Source of the DNA: Primulina eburnea
Taxonomy: Eukaryota; Streptophyta; Magnoliopsida; Lamiales; Gesneriaceae
DNA length: 64,000 nt
Assembly (NCBI RefSeq): GCF_022965805.1
Contig: NW_027330944.1
Span: forward strand, 1 to 64,000
Reading direction: 5' to 3'
Below are positions 1-12,302 of this stretch, piece by piece; position 1 is the first letter of the stretch, and the number at the start of each line of letters is the position of its first letter. Below the pieces are notes generated by a model that did not search any database, was not told where the DNA came from, and was given only the letters and a program-made list of their open reading frames with translations. Both the position numbers and the translations under genes were made by a program.

Positions 1-296
1 ACAGTACCACGTAGTGCTAATATTCCTTTGATTGTAATCCACCAACTTCTGGCAGCCTCTTGTAATTGGTGAAATACCAATTTAACTCTCTGGTCATCTG
101 TACAATCCAGTAGATTAAACAATATCTCTATGTCATCAACCCAATCCTGACACTTTTCAGACGTCTCTGTACCACTCAGAATCGGCGGCTGAAATAACTG
201 AAATTCTGCCAACTTTACTTCTATCTGAGTTTCTGATGCATCTATCTGTTCAGACGAAGTACTACCTCTCTCTGGAATTCTCCGAGGCGGTATATC
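1..296 (-). CDS. gag: gag capsid N-terminal part, gypsy copy A (partial)
   Basis: Minus-strand translation gives an open retrotransposon gag start containing LFQPPILSGTE, then a CQDWVDDIEILF stretch and a final RSWW motif. This is the usual gypsy gag pattern: a Pro-rich lead, a Trp-x-x-x-Ile-Glu helix, then Ala-x-x-Trp-Trp. The reading frame is open to the left edge. There is no ATG at the 5' end; an in-frame stop precedes the homologous segment, as in the sister copy E, so translation start or leader splicing is unresolved. The protein would form the capsid shell of the retrotransposon particle. Confidence 0.6.
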
Positions 297-692
297 TGAA
301 TATCAAACCGATTAGTACACAAGCTATACCATCTGTCTCAGCCCTCCTCTGATCATATACCTCTGATTCAGACTCGGTTCTGATCCAGGCTTAGTAATTA
401 CATGCTGCAAACAACTCAGATAACAAGCAACATGTAATAGGGAAAGCAATAAATCATGCTAGCACACACAATGTAAGTCAACATTGAAATCATTTTCATG
501 CTAGCAATCACATGCAAGGAAAGAAAATTCAATCTACCCCGCTCATTCTCTTCTATCTCAATCTAAGTCAATCTAAAAGTTCTATCAGTTCTAACTATCT
601 CAATCTAAAGATCTATCTCTAACGGATCCTCGCTAAAGAATCTATAGCTAAAGGAACTATCAGCTCTAGGAACCTTCAGCTCTAGAACCTAA

Positions 693-705
693 GGCTCTGA
701 TACCA
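693..705 (-). other. Primer binding site (tRNA-iMet)
   Basis: The minus strand reads TGGTATCAGAGCC, the classic plant LTR-element primer site complementary to the 3' end of initiator tRNA-Met. It lies five bases inside the end of the 711-2905 LTR, the same spacing as in element E. Confidence 0.9.
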
Positions 706-2437
706 CCTGTTGTGGGGACCCGGACGCTAATCTTTTCTTAATCATCTTTGGGATTTAATTATCAGTTCTGATAAACAGGGTCAAAAAAATTTTCTTTTTA
801 AAATATAACTGCGGAAGGTAATGGAATCTAATTAATATACATGTCTGTATAAAAACTACATTTCAGTATAAAGGTACAATACTGTACAACTTAAATCTAA
901 GGTTCAGTTACTAAATTCAAGTAATAAACCAAGTCTGCTACAAGTCCGGAATCACCACGCTAACTCGTCTTCTCTCATCGTCATCTCGACCCTGATCCAG
1001 CCCTACCTGTTGTCATGCACACATACAAAACAAGACAACAGCCGGATATCTCCGGTGAGAATAAATCCCAGTATAAAACATGGTAAGCATGTATATAACT
1101 AAACTAATTCATAAAACATGCCGTCATGTAGAAGCACAATATATCTCATAATCTATGAAATTAAGCATGCAACTCAAATCAGATAAACATGCATATAAAC
1201 AATCTAAATCATAAAAACATGCTAGCACAACTGAGAGCAATAACGATGGGTCCCATGATCTAGGAGCCACATCCATGTAGGCATGCAGTCCTAATCAAAT
1301 CATATCTAGACTCGACTCAATCTATAACTCTAGGGATCCCGGGGTGAATAAGACGTCACTGGCTGTCACCTACCCAACCACTCGGGGCGACTGTACGTCT
1401 TATTCCTAGACTTCGGTCCGAGCTGTATCAACGGCTGGCAATAGGAGTAATGGCTACTCCTACGTTGAGATACACCGAACGTCTAGAAGTCTGACAATGG
1501 CTGTCAAGACTTTCCTATCTTAAATGCAATGAATAACAATCTGTAAACAAAGCATAATCATATTCATAGCTGAATATGACAATAATCTCATACATTTGAA
1601 TACAATTCTATAATCAAAGCATAAACATAATAAAATATAGACAACAGTCTAGTATGTGATTTTGTTGGGAAACTCAAATGAGATTTCATTTAAGTTGGGA
1701 CTTCCCGAATATCACATGCATTATACCTTTGTCGTCCCGGTCTGACGAAGACGATGACCTGTATTCAACTCTGTCCATATCAAATCTGAAATGACAATAT
1801 CGAATACAACGTATCAGTGAATAACTCAATACGCAACCTGTTCTGATCAATACTAAATTCAGTACATAATCTGATCAATATCTGAACGAGATACAATCTA
1901 AGTCATGTCATCGATATCACAATATACTCTGAATAATTACTGAGTCTGGTCAATCTCAATCAATACTGAATCTGATCAATCTGAATCAACTGATGTTTTA
2001 ACGGTACAACAATACAGTCTTGTTACCCCATAAATCTCAACATCACAGAGATAATATAAGAATTCATAATCAATATCGAAACAACTCAAACTCTGAACGA
2101 TCATACAATTTTGATATGAAATCTCAGTCCAATCGACTCTGAAAATCATAACAATTGGATAGACAGTCTATTCTTTAATCTGATTTCGATTCTATGATGT
2201 CTAACATGACAAGAACATCATATATGAATCCTATTCAATTCTGACGACATCATAAATTCAAATCTTGTCTAAACGTAATAAAACTTACGTCCAGTTGTAG
2301 CCTGTGTTGATAGGAACACGATACTGAAGTCGGATTTAAAATTAGACAGACGGATTTCTCACAAAAGGCGTAAGGATTTCTGGAGGAATTTCTCGACCCT
2401 TTCTCGATTTCTTTCGTTTCTCTCTTCTCTGAAAGAT

Positions 2438-2468
2438 TAGCATGTGTATATATATATATATGTATACA
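2438..2468 (-). promoter_or_regulatory. TATA tract of LTR A promoter
   Basis: An alternating TA run lies about 50 bp downstream (minus-strand sense) of the palindrome array. The same order of array then TA-rich box is seen in the LTRs of elements E and gypsy 1. Its role as core promoter is inferred from position. Confidence 0.5.
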
Positions 2469-2517
2469 TTCGAAACATGCAAGAAGGCAAGTGGCTCGTC
2501 TCGCCTATTCCACGTCT

Positions 2518-2769
2518 CGCGCTCGAGCGGTAAGAAAGTACCGCTCGGGCGCGACACTTTCTGTTCAAATACTCGGGTGGTTATCCGTTGGCGCTCGAGC
2601 GGTAATTTTCTACCGCTCGGGCGCCATATATTCTGCCCCAAGCCTACTCTAACGGAATACTGGCGCTCGGGCGGTTCTTTTCTACCGCTCGGGCGCCGAA
2701 CATTCTGCCCAACTTCCATATTTGTGGTGGATTGGCGCTCGGGCGGTCCTGTTCTACCGCCCGAGCGCC
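2518..2769. repeat. Tandem array of paired CG palindromes in LTR A
   Basis: Four 36-bp inverted repeats lie at 2518-2553, 2590-2625, 2662-2697 and 2734-2769, a strict 72-bp period. Each has two arms of type CGCTCGAGCG / CGCTCGGGCG joined by 'gta'-type sequence and a short A/T loop; arm centres are 22 bp apart. Each arm is itself palindromic or nearly so. On the element's own strand the array lies just upstream of the TATA tract at about 2440-2466, a promoter-proximal enhancer position. Confidence 0.9.
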
Positions 2770-2905
2770 GAAGGTTCTGTCCAACTTCTTGGCTAACCAC
2801 GCAACAACGCTCGATCTCGGCATATTGGTTCATTTGAGTTCTTATGACTTCAATTACGTCCATCAATCAACGTCTGATTACAATAATTAAATCTCGGGCA
2901 TTACA

Positions 2906-4302
2906 TTGGACAACTGATTGTATAGTTGTACTCGAAATTTTAAGTGTTTGAGGTAAAAATTCAGATTTTAGGGTTTCAAATTTTGGGTATTTTAATTCAA
3001 ATCGGAGCTAATTGGAGGTATTAACAAAATTTCAGAATTTATTTGGATTAAATTCGAAAATTCAAAAATTTATAATTGGATTTTCGAATTTAGTGTTCAA
3101 TAATTAGATGTTTAGATGCTATAGAATTGACATATATTAATTTTAGAAATTTTAAAGCATAAATTATGGATTTTGGAATTTTAGGCTAAATTATCAAATT
3201 TTGGAAAAATAAATGGAACTTGATATAAAATGTATTATTTGCCACAATATTGGATTCTTTGAGAAATCCTTAAGATATTTCGGTGGTAAATTAAGTGTTC
3301 AGTTGAGGTACGCATGAACTGTATTATTATGACGTCTATAGTGATGTGGAATGAAGTTAAGTATTTTGTAATGAGTTGTGGCGTGCTTTATATGCTTCTG
3401 TGAATACGTGATTGAATTCATGCATTTATTTGAGTTGATACTATTAGTGCATAGCATTTCGAGCCTTGACTCCGTTGATTGCTATCATTACTGATATGTT
3501 GAGTTGTTGCGTCATCTATGAAGCGAATGATAGGATTAGATCACTCATGACATCTCATCGATGGAGCAAGTGATAGGATTAGCACACTCCTGATGACTGC
3601 ACTATGACTGACCGGGTCGCTATCGGACCCTCGATGCTACGTGCATGGATGAGCGGCGGCATGATATTTGTTGCTGCATTCCTGGCATGGGTGGCCACTG
3701 TTCCTGTTGCTGATGCGTTTCATTTGAACTCCGTTTTGGTATCCGTTATTTCTTTGTTATCGACACGCATTGCATTGCATTTTACTTGATTTTATTTCAT
3801 GTCAGTTATAATTGTCATAATTTTACTGGTTCGTCGTACTGGGGCCTGATCCTTCTTTTCTGTTTATGCTGTGGTTGTTTTTGATGTCATAGCAGATTAT
3901 CCAGGAGGATTTGACGCATCTGGTGGAGCGTCAGGTAGCGGTGTCCAGTAAATGGGTTGTTGATTGAGAGTTCCCAGATATTATATTATTGAGTCATACT
4001 TTTGCCAGGGAATGCCCTACTATTATTTTTACTATGTTTTGGGTTTATAGTTGTGTGATTGAGCCTTGTCGGCTCTGTATGTGTTAGTCCTGGCCAGTGC
4101 GGCTATATGTTTGTGAATTGATGTTTTGAATTTATGTTGGTTGTGTTGTTGGAAATTTTTGGGATGTCTTACTTACGGGGAGGTTATGCCGAAATTTCTA
4201 TTGGCCCAAAAAGGAAATTTTTTAATCGCTTTCGCTGTTTAGATTAATGAATGCTGTTTGTTTGGTCATTAAGCGTTAATCAAAAGCTCGGGCCCCCATA
4301 GG
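2906..4302 (+). repeat. Probable LTR fragment of another gypsy element
   Basis: No gene is supported. AT-rich DNA is followed by LTR-like sequence: a 'gactgaccgggtcgc' stretch near 3604, a 'gattatccaggaggattt' stretch near 3894, and an end reading 'agctcgggccccca' near 4290, similar in style to the U5 ends (ggacccc/gggcccc-aca) of the gypsy LTRs at 35650 and 50385. Copy A appears to have inserted in it at 2905/2906. The 61-codon ORF at 3604-3789 has no recognisable domain and is taken as chance. Confidence 0.45.
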
Positions 4303-4543
4303 TGTCGAGTAACACTGGTCTCGGGGCGTGATATTACATAGAATCCGAGCTGATCTCGGCTCGGAAAAGGTCTTGCAAGAAGTGAATGACTGGGTAGCCA
4401 AGCTTATATCATGATCACCTAAGCCGAGTCAGGCGAATATGGTGATAAACACAAATAAAGTCTCATAAACATAAAATGCATGGAAAAATATTTTGTGTTA
4501 AGCATAGAATTCGGAAGATAACGAGATACATTTAAAATCTATA
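4303..4543. other. Unassigned sequence
   Basis: A short unique-looking stretch between the LTR-like fragment and the AT-rich repeat cluster. No ORF, RNA gene or recognisable repeat. Confidence 0.3.
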
Positions 4544-5261
4544 ATCTATATACCTATCAAAGTGTGGATGATGGGCAAAGTTTTTTGATTGTGATTTTAC
4601 TACATTGCCCAAAAACTATGCATTGTTTGTATTAATTGCATGGGCATTGGTGGAAAAAATATATAAAATTTAGGGACAAATTTGGGATAATGGATTTGTA
4701 ATGTATTGATTATGTATTTAATTGAGGTATTTATTTTTTTGAACTCATTAAACACATGAGGATCATAGTGTTTTTATTTTTTTAATAGAAAATTGTAAAA
4801 TAAGAAATTTTAAAATAATATTACATAAAAATTGAATCGATATTCGATAATAAAAAATATATTAGAAAAATAATATTTTCTTCATACATAATTCTTACAA
4901 AAATCTATATACCTATAAAAGTGTGGATGATGGGCAAAGTTTTTTGATTGTGATTTTACTACATTGCCCAAAAACTATGCATTGTTTGTATTAATTGCAT
5001 GGGCATTGGTGGAAAAAATATATAAAATTTAGGGACAAATTTGGGATAATGGATTTGTAATGTATTGATTATGTATTTAATTGAGGTATTTATTTTTTTG
5101 AACTCATTAAACACATGAGGATCATAGTGTTTTTATTTTTTTAATAGAAAATTGTAAAATAAGAAATTTTGAAAATAATATTACATAAAAATTGAATCGA
5201 TATTCGATAATAAAAAATATATTAGAAAAATAATATTTTCTTCATACATAATTCTTACAAA
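4544..5261. repeat. Tandem duplication, about 359-bp unit, of the AT-rich element end
   Basis: Two near-identical direct copies start at 4544 and 4903, both opening 'atctatataccta' followed by an 'aaagtgtggatgatgggc' segment. Differences are a few substitutions and one indel. The unit is the outer end of the element that forms the large inverted repeat; related ends recur near 9945, 10100 and 10500. Confidence 0.85.
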
Positions 5262-6669
5262 AAATATTAAAAAGAATATATATTTAACTATTATACTTAT
5301 AAAAGTACAAAAAGAATAACAAAATTTTCCTTGTAAATTTTCTACTATTCTAATAAATTGTGTATTGTCAGATTAATTGCATGAAAATTTCACAATCATT
5401 AAATAAATAAGGATTAAAATAGTGTTTTTATTTTTTAATAAAAAATTGCAACATAAGAATCTTTGAAAATAATGTTACATAAAAATTGAATAAATATTTT
5501 ATAATAAAAATACATTAGAGAAATAATATTTTCTTGATACATAATTCTTAGAAAAAATATTAAAACAATAGCTTTTTTTAATTTTAAAAAATCATTAAAA
5601 ATATTAAAAGTATATATATTTAACTATTATACTTATAAAAGTGTAAAAATAATAACAAAGTTTTTCATTGTAAATTTTCTACCATCCCCTTAAATTGTGT
5701 GTTGTTAGATTAATTGCATGGAAATTTTCTACATAATTTATGGGAAATCTATGCATTAAAAATGAATATATGTTTGATAATAAAAATATATATTTTTTAT
5801 CTATAAACCTACGTAAGTGTAGATAATTGACAATTTTTTCAATTGTCAAAAGATAAAAATGACATCCTCATCAATACAAATCCAAAAATTCAATAAAAGT
5901 ATATTTGTAAATTTCTAATTGTCGTAAGTGTAAAAAAAAAATATCAATTTTTTTTATTTATTCCACCTAATATATAATTAATTAGTATCCTAATTATTCC
6001 ACATCATATATAATTAATAGTCTAACAATTGCTAATGAATTATCACTACAATATACATTGATTGTCATAATTTATATCACTTCAAGAATAAAATGTAATT
6101 CCTAAATTAACTTTCTCAAATAATCCATCTTTATACTGAGTTTAAATATTTTATCCTTTTAATTTTCTTTCTACATGTTATTTTATTATTTTAATGCAAT
6201 TTTGTAATTATATTTTATTGTAGTTTCTAATTAAGTAATAAATTATAGTATCACATGAAGATATAAGAAAAAAATAATTATATATGCAATAGTACAATAA
6301 CATGATAAGTATATAATAATATAATAATATGAAATTTAATACTAATATATTTTATTATTTTTTAACTAAGAATTGAAAATAAAGAATTTAATAAATTATT
6401 TATTAGAATTTATATCAATAATTATGAATTTTAATATACTAATAATATCAAAAAATACGAATCTGATAGAAAAATTAAAATAGTTAGCTATAATAAGAAG
6501 TTTAAATATTTTAGTCGCACTTATAAATATATATATTTATATATATATTAGACAAAGTCTTTTATTGGAATCCTTTTTACAGAGGAAGGAGTGACGTGTG
6601 AGTGTTTTACATCCATAAAATTCCCGTTTCTTTACTATTCACAAGTTTTTACATTTCAAACTAGGCAAA

Positions 6670-6846
6670 AACTTGTATGAAACGGTCTCACGGGTCGTAT
6701 TTGTGAGACGGATCCCTTATTTGGATCATCCATGAAAAAGTATTACTTTTTATGCTAAGAATATTACTTTTTATTTGAATATGGGTAGGGTTGACCCGAC
6801 TCACGAATTAAGATCCGTGAGACGGTCTCACATGAGACTAACTCTT
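6670..6846 (+). mobile_element. Small MITE with GTGAGACGGTCTCAC-type ends, copy 1
   Basis: About 177 bp with internal inverted motifs ACGGTCTCAC near one end and GTGAGACGGTCTCAC near the other, around a core containing 'ggatcatccatgaaaaagta' and 'gggtagggttgaccc'. From memory this sequence type is very abundant in Lamiales genomes. It is embedded in the left arm of the giant inverted repeat. Confidence 0.7.
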
Positions 6847-7901
6847 CAAACTATATCTTGTTGTTTAGATTGTCAACTGGTTGAAAATATCATTAGAAAT
6901 ATTGAACCGTCTTTCACACTTTTCACGTGGTTAGTATTTATAACCGTTTGAGAAAATCTTTCAACCGTGTAAAAATGATTGAAAACAAATTTTAAAAGCA
7001 AATTTTGAGTATTATAGGTTATATTTATTATCAATTATTATTATTTCATTAGTTTTGATAATATTTTGACGAGTTAATCATAAATATTTTAAATTGACAA
7101 TTATTTGTCCTTAGTGTGCTTCACTTATATAAATTATGATTTATGCATTTACAAAATCCATAATCTGGTTGATTTTTAGGTTATTATACCTTATACGTGG
7201 TTCTTTAGGTTATTATACCTTATACGTGGTTCTTAGATATATATATTTTCAAAATTTGTTTCAGTTCAATTCATTCTATATATTATGCTAATTATAATTT
7301 ATTATATAACATAAAATTAACGACTTGAATTTCAAGTCGTCAAAATATTAGAATGAATTGAACTGAAACAAATAAAGTATACTTTACTTTCAAAATTGTT
7401 TCTCAAATTGAAATTCAAGTCGTTAATTTTATGTTATATAATAAATTATAATTAGCATAATATATAGAATGAATTGAACTGAAACAAATTTTGAAAATAT
7501 ATATATCTAAGAACCACATATAAGTATAATAACCTAAAGAACCACGTATAAGGTATAATAACCTAAAAATCAACCAGATTATGGATTTTATAAATGCATA
7601 AATCATAATTTATATAAGTGAAGCACACTAAGGACAAATAATTGTCAATTTAAAATATTTATGACTAACTCGTCAAAATATTATCAAAACTAATGAAATA
7701 ATAATAATTGATAATAAAATATAACCTATAATACTCAAAATTTGCTTTTAAAATTTGTTTTCAATCATTTTTACACGATTGAAATATTTTCTCAAACGGT
7801 TATAAATACTAACCACGTGAAAAGTGTGAAAGACGGTTCAATATTTCTAATGATATTTTCAACCAGTTGACAATCTAAACAACAAGATATAGTTTGAAGA
7901 G

Positions 7902-8075
7902 TTAGTCTCATGTGAGACCGTCTCACGGATCTTAATTCGTGAGACGGGTCAACCCTACCCATATTCAAATAAAAAGTAATATTTTAGCATAAAAAGTAAT
8001 ACTTTTTCATGGATGATCCAAATAAGGGATCCGTATCACAAATACGACCCGTGAGACCGTTTCATACAAGTTTTT
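7902..8075 (-). mobile_element. Small MITE, copy 2 (reverse orientation)
   Basis: Reverse-complement copy of the MITE at 6670-6846, in the right arm of the inverted repeat at the mirror position. It was therefore already present when the arm was duplicated and does not mark a separate insertion. Confidence 0.7.
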
Positions 8076-9714
8076 GCCTAGTTTGAAATGTAAAAACTTG
8101 TGAATAGTAAAGACACGGGAATTTTATGGATGTAAAACACTCACACGTCACTCCTTCCTCTGTAAAAAGATTCAATAAAAGACTTTGTCTTATATATATA
8201 TATAAATATATATATTTATAAGTGCGACTAAAATATTTAAACTTCTTATTATAGCTAACTATTTTAATTTTTCTATCAGATTCGTATTTTATGATATTAT
8301 TAGTATATTAAAATTCATAATTATTGATATAAATTCTAATAAATAATTTATTAAATTCTTTACTTTCAATTCTTAGTTAAAAAATAATAAAATATATTAG
8401 TATTAAATTTCATATTATTATATTATTATATACTTATCATGTTATTGTGCTATTGCATATATAATTATTTTTTTCTTATATCTTCATGTGATACTATAAT
8501 TTATTACTTAATTAGAAACTACACTAAAATATAATTATAAAATTGCATTAAAATAATAAAATAACATGTAGAAAGAAAATTAAAAGGATAAAATATTTAA
8601 ACTTAGTATAAAGATGGATTATTTGAGAAAGTTAATTTAGGAATTACATTTTATTCTTGAAGTGATATAAATTATGACAATCAATGTATATTGTAGTGAT
8701 AATTCATTAGCAATTGTTAGACTATTAATTATATATGATGTGGAATAATTAGGCTACTAATTAATTATATATTAGGTGGAATAAATAAAAAAAATTGATA
8801 TTTTCTTTTTACACTTACAACAATTAGAAATTTACAAATATATCTTTATTGAATTTTTGGATTTGTATTGATGAGGATGTCATTTTTATCTTTTGACAAT
8901 TGAAAAAATTGTCAATTATCTACACTTACGTAGGTTTATAGATAAAAAAAATATATTTTTATTATCAAACATATATTCATTTTTAATGCATAGATTTCCC
9001 ATAAATTATGTAGAAAATTTCCATGCAATTAATCTAACAACACACAATTTAAGGGGATGGTAGAAAATTTACAATGAAAAACTTTGTTATTATTTTTACA
9101 CTTTTATAAGTATAATAGTTAAATATATATTCTTTTAATATTTTTAATGATTTTTTAAAATTAAAAAAAGCTATTGTTTTAATATTTTTTCTAAGAATTA
9201 TGTATCAAGAAAATATTATTTCTCTAATGTATTTTTATTATAAAATATTTATTCAATTTTTATGTAACATTATTTTCAAAGATTCTTATGTTGCAATTTT
9301 TTATTAAAAAATAAAAACACTATTTTAATCCTTATGTATTTAATGATTGTGTAATTTTCATGCAATTAATCTGACAATACACAATTTATGAGAATAGTAG
9401 AAAATTTACAAGGAAAATTTTGTTATTCTTTTTGTACTTTTATAAGTATAATAGTTAAATATATATTCTTTTTAATATTTTTTGTAAGAATTATGTATGA
9501 AGAAAATATTATTTTTCTAATATATTTTTTATTATCGAATATCGATTCAATTTTTATGTAATATTATTTTAAAATTTCTTATTTTACAATTTTCTATTAA
9601 AAAAATAAAAACACTATGATCCTCATGTGTTTAATGAGTTCAAAAAAATAAATACCTCAATTAAATACATAATCAATACATTACAAATCCATTATCCCAA
9701 ATTTGTCCCTAAAT

Positions 9715-11473
9715 CAACTGCTTGAATTTTAATCTGGGCAACAATTTTGAAAGTAAGTTAAAAGAATGTCTAAAAAACTATGCATTGTTTGTATTAATTG
9801 CATGGACATTGGTAGAAAATGTATATAAAATTTAGGGACAAATTTGAAATATTAAATTTGTAATGTATTGATTATTTATTTAATTGATGCATTTATTTTT
9901 TTGAACTCATAATAGAAAATTGTCTATATCTATATACCTATGCATTGTTTGTATTAATTGCATGGACATTAGTGGAAAATGTATATAAAATTTAGGGACA
10001 AATTTGAAATATTAAATTTGTAATGTATTGATTATTTATTTAATTGATGCATTTATTTTTTTGAACTCATAATAGAAAATTGTCTATATCTATATATCTA
10101 TATACCTATAAAATATATGGATGATTGGCAAAGTTTTTGTATTGTGATTTTTCACTACGTTGCCGAAAAACTATGCATTGTTTGTATTAATTGCATGTGA
10201 AATAGTGAGAAAAAACTAATGAAAAAATTGATTGATTTTCTACATATTTCTTTCTCATTTTAGCAATTGTACAACAATATTTTTCTAGCATCATATCATC
10301 CAATGTATGTGGATGAACGATTCATTTGTCCACACTTTTATAGGTACATTGTAAAATAAGAAATTTTGAAAATAATATTACATAGATATTGAATAGATAT
10401 TTGATAATAAAAATACATTAAAGAAATAACATTTTCTTGATACATAATTTTTAGAGAAAATATTAAAAGAATAGATTTTTAATTTAAAAAAAATTATGTA
10501 TTGTTTGTATTAATTGCATGGACATTGGTGGAAAAAATATATAAAATTTAGGGACAAATTTGGGATATTGAATTTGAAATGTATTGATTTTTTTTTTATT
10601 TAACTATACATTGTTTGCATTATTTGCATGGGCAATGGTGGAAAAAATATATAAAATTTAGGGAAAAATTTGATATATTGAATTTATAATGTATTGATTA
10701 TTTATCTAATTGATGTATTTATTTTTTTGAGCTCATTAACACATGAGGATCATAGTTTTTTATTTTTTAAATAGAAAATTGTAAAATAAGAAATTTTGAA
10801 AATAATATTACATAGATATTGAATAGATATTTGATAATAAAAAATACATTAGTGAAATAATATTTTCTTCATACATAATTCTTAGAAAAAATATTTAAAA
10901 AATAGATTTTTTTATAAAAATAAACATATTTTTCATTAAAAAAATTAAAAGAATATATATTTAACTATTAATCTTATAAAGGTGTAAAAAAAATAACAAA
11001 GTTTTTCATTGTAAATTTTCTACTATTCCCGTAAATTGTGTGTTGTTAGATTAATGCATGAAAATTTTCTACACAATCATTAAATACATAACGATCATAA
11101 TAGTTTTTTTTAATAGAAAATTGCAACATAAGAAATTTTGAAAATAATGTTACATAAAAATTGAATAGATATTTGATAATACAAATACATTAAAGAAATA
11201 AAATTTTCTTGATACATAATTCTTAGAGAAAATATTAAAAGAATAGATTTTTTAATTTTTAAAAAAATCATTAAAAATATTTTAAAATATATATTTAACT
11301 ACGATACTTATAAAAGTGTAAAAAAATTAACAAAGTTTTTCATTGTAAATTTTCTACTAATCCCTTAACTTGTGTGTTAGATTAATTGTATGGAAATTTT
11401 CTATACAATTTATGAGCATAATATATAGAATGATATTTGTCATATTAGACGAATAAATTAATTAAGAACTTAT
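9715..11473. repeat. AT-rich degraded copies of the same repeat family
   Basis: No gene. Direct, shuffled partial copies of the element end occur here: blocks with 'ctatgcattgtttgtatta' start near 9777, 9949, 10170 and 10492, and segments near 10960-11400 match 5290-5760 of the left arm in the same orientation. It reads like repeated insertion or tandem duplication of one AT-rich family, then decay. Confidence 0.7.
10108..10350. mobile_element. Possible short MITE with about 18-bp terminal inverted repeats
   Basis: The left end reads TACCTATAAAA followed by 'tatatggatga'; the right end reverse-complements to TACCTATAAAAGTGTGGA. The pair encloses about 240 bp without coding capacity. The same TACCTATAAAAGTGTGGA sequence opens the larger repeats at 4544 and 4903, so this may be the short deletion derivative of that family. 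Target-site duplicates are unclear. Confidence 0.5.
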
Positions 11474-12260
11474 ATACTTTACTTTCAAAATTGTTTCTCA
11501 AATTGAAATTCAAGTCGTTAATTTTATGTTATATAATAAATTATAATTAGCATAATATATAGAATGAATTGAACTGAAACAAATTTTGAAAATATATATA
11601 TCTAAGAACCACGTATAAGGTATAATAACCTAAAAATCAACCAGATTATGGATTTTATAAATGCATTAATCATAATTTATATAAGTGAAGCACACTAAGG
11701 ACAAATAATTGTCAATTTAAAATATTTATCACTAACTCGTCAAAATATTATCAAAACTAATGAAATAATAATAATTGATAATAAAATATAACCTATAATA
11801 CTCAAAATTTGCTTTTAAAATTTGTTTTTAATCATTTTTACACGGTTGAAAGATTTTCTCAAACGGTTATAAATATTAACCACGTGAAAAGTGTGAAAGA
11901 CGGTTCAATATTTCTAATGATATTTTCAACCAGTTGACAATCTAAACAACAAGATATAGTTTGAAGAGTTAGTCTCATGTGAGACCGTCTCACGGATCTT
12001 AATCCGTGAGACGGGTCAACCCTACCCATATTCAAATAAAAAGTAATATTCTTAGCATAAAAAGTAATACTTTTTCATGGATGATCCAAATAAGGGATCC
12101 GTCTCACAAATACGACCCGTGAGACCGTTTCATACAAGTTTTTGCCTAGTTTGAAATGTAAAAACTTGTGAATAGTAAAGACACGAGAATTTTATGGATG
12201 TAAAACACTCACACGTCACTCCTTCCTCTGTAAAAAGGATTCCAATAAAAGACTTTGTCT

Positions 12261-12302
<42 letters not shown>

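Larger units (their letters stand above)
1..2905 (-). mobile_element. Ty3/gypsy LTR retrotransposon, copy A (5' part; runs off the left edge)
   Basis: Read on the minus strand the order is 5' LTR (2905 down to 711), tRNA-Met primer site (705-693), leader, then the start of gag (about 296 down to 1). The rest of the element lies left of the window. LTR termini, primer site and spacing match element E at 37614-45673, so A and E are one family. The LTR reads TGTAATGCCCGAG to CCCCACA on the minus strand, which I associate with Tekay/Del-type gypsy elements. The bases next to the LTR, ttgga (2906-2910), should be one target-site duplicate; its partner is outside the window. Confidence 0.85.
711..2905 (-). 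repeat. 5' LTR of gypsy copy A (2195 bp)
   Basis: Bounded by TG and CA and flanked inside by the primer site. On the plus strand it begins TGTGGGGACCCGGAC and ends CGGGCATTACA, matching the LTRs at 37614-39932 and 43569-45673 over most of their length. The main difference is the promoter-proximal array (2518-2769), which uses CTCGAG/CTCGGG cores where E uses CATATG/CATGTG cores. Long ORFs on both strands at 2342-2866 come from this GC-rich array and are not genes. Confidence 0.9.
5027..9714. repeat. Giant inverted repeat, arms about 2.3 kb, 72-bp spacer
   Basis: The left arm 5027-7335 is repeated in reverse complement at 7408-9714, with a 72-bp centre (7336-7407). The match is clear at the middle (cgacttgaatttcaa against ttgaaattcaagtcg), at the MITE copies (6670-6846 against 7902-8075) and at the outer ends (atttagggac at 5027 against gtccctaaat ending at 9714). 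Small indels are present, for example a duplicated 'ttaggttattatacc' segment near 7180-7240. There is no coding capacity. Transcription through either arm would give a kilobase-scale hairpin. It could be a foldback/MULE-like element or a head-to-head insertion of two copies. Confidence 0.9.

Noticed and set aside
3604..3789. 61-codon ORF with a hydrophobic stretch
   Set aside because: Lies within LTR-like DNA, no domain and no splice context.
4544..5261. Helitron 5' end
   Set aside because: The start resembles some Helitron ends, but the same sequence also appears inverted at 10350 and no CTRR end with hairpin was found; terminal inverted repeats fit better.
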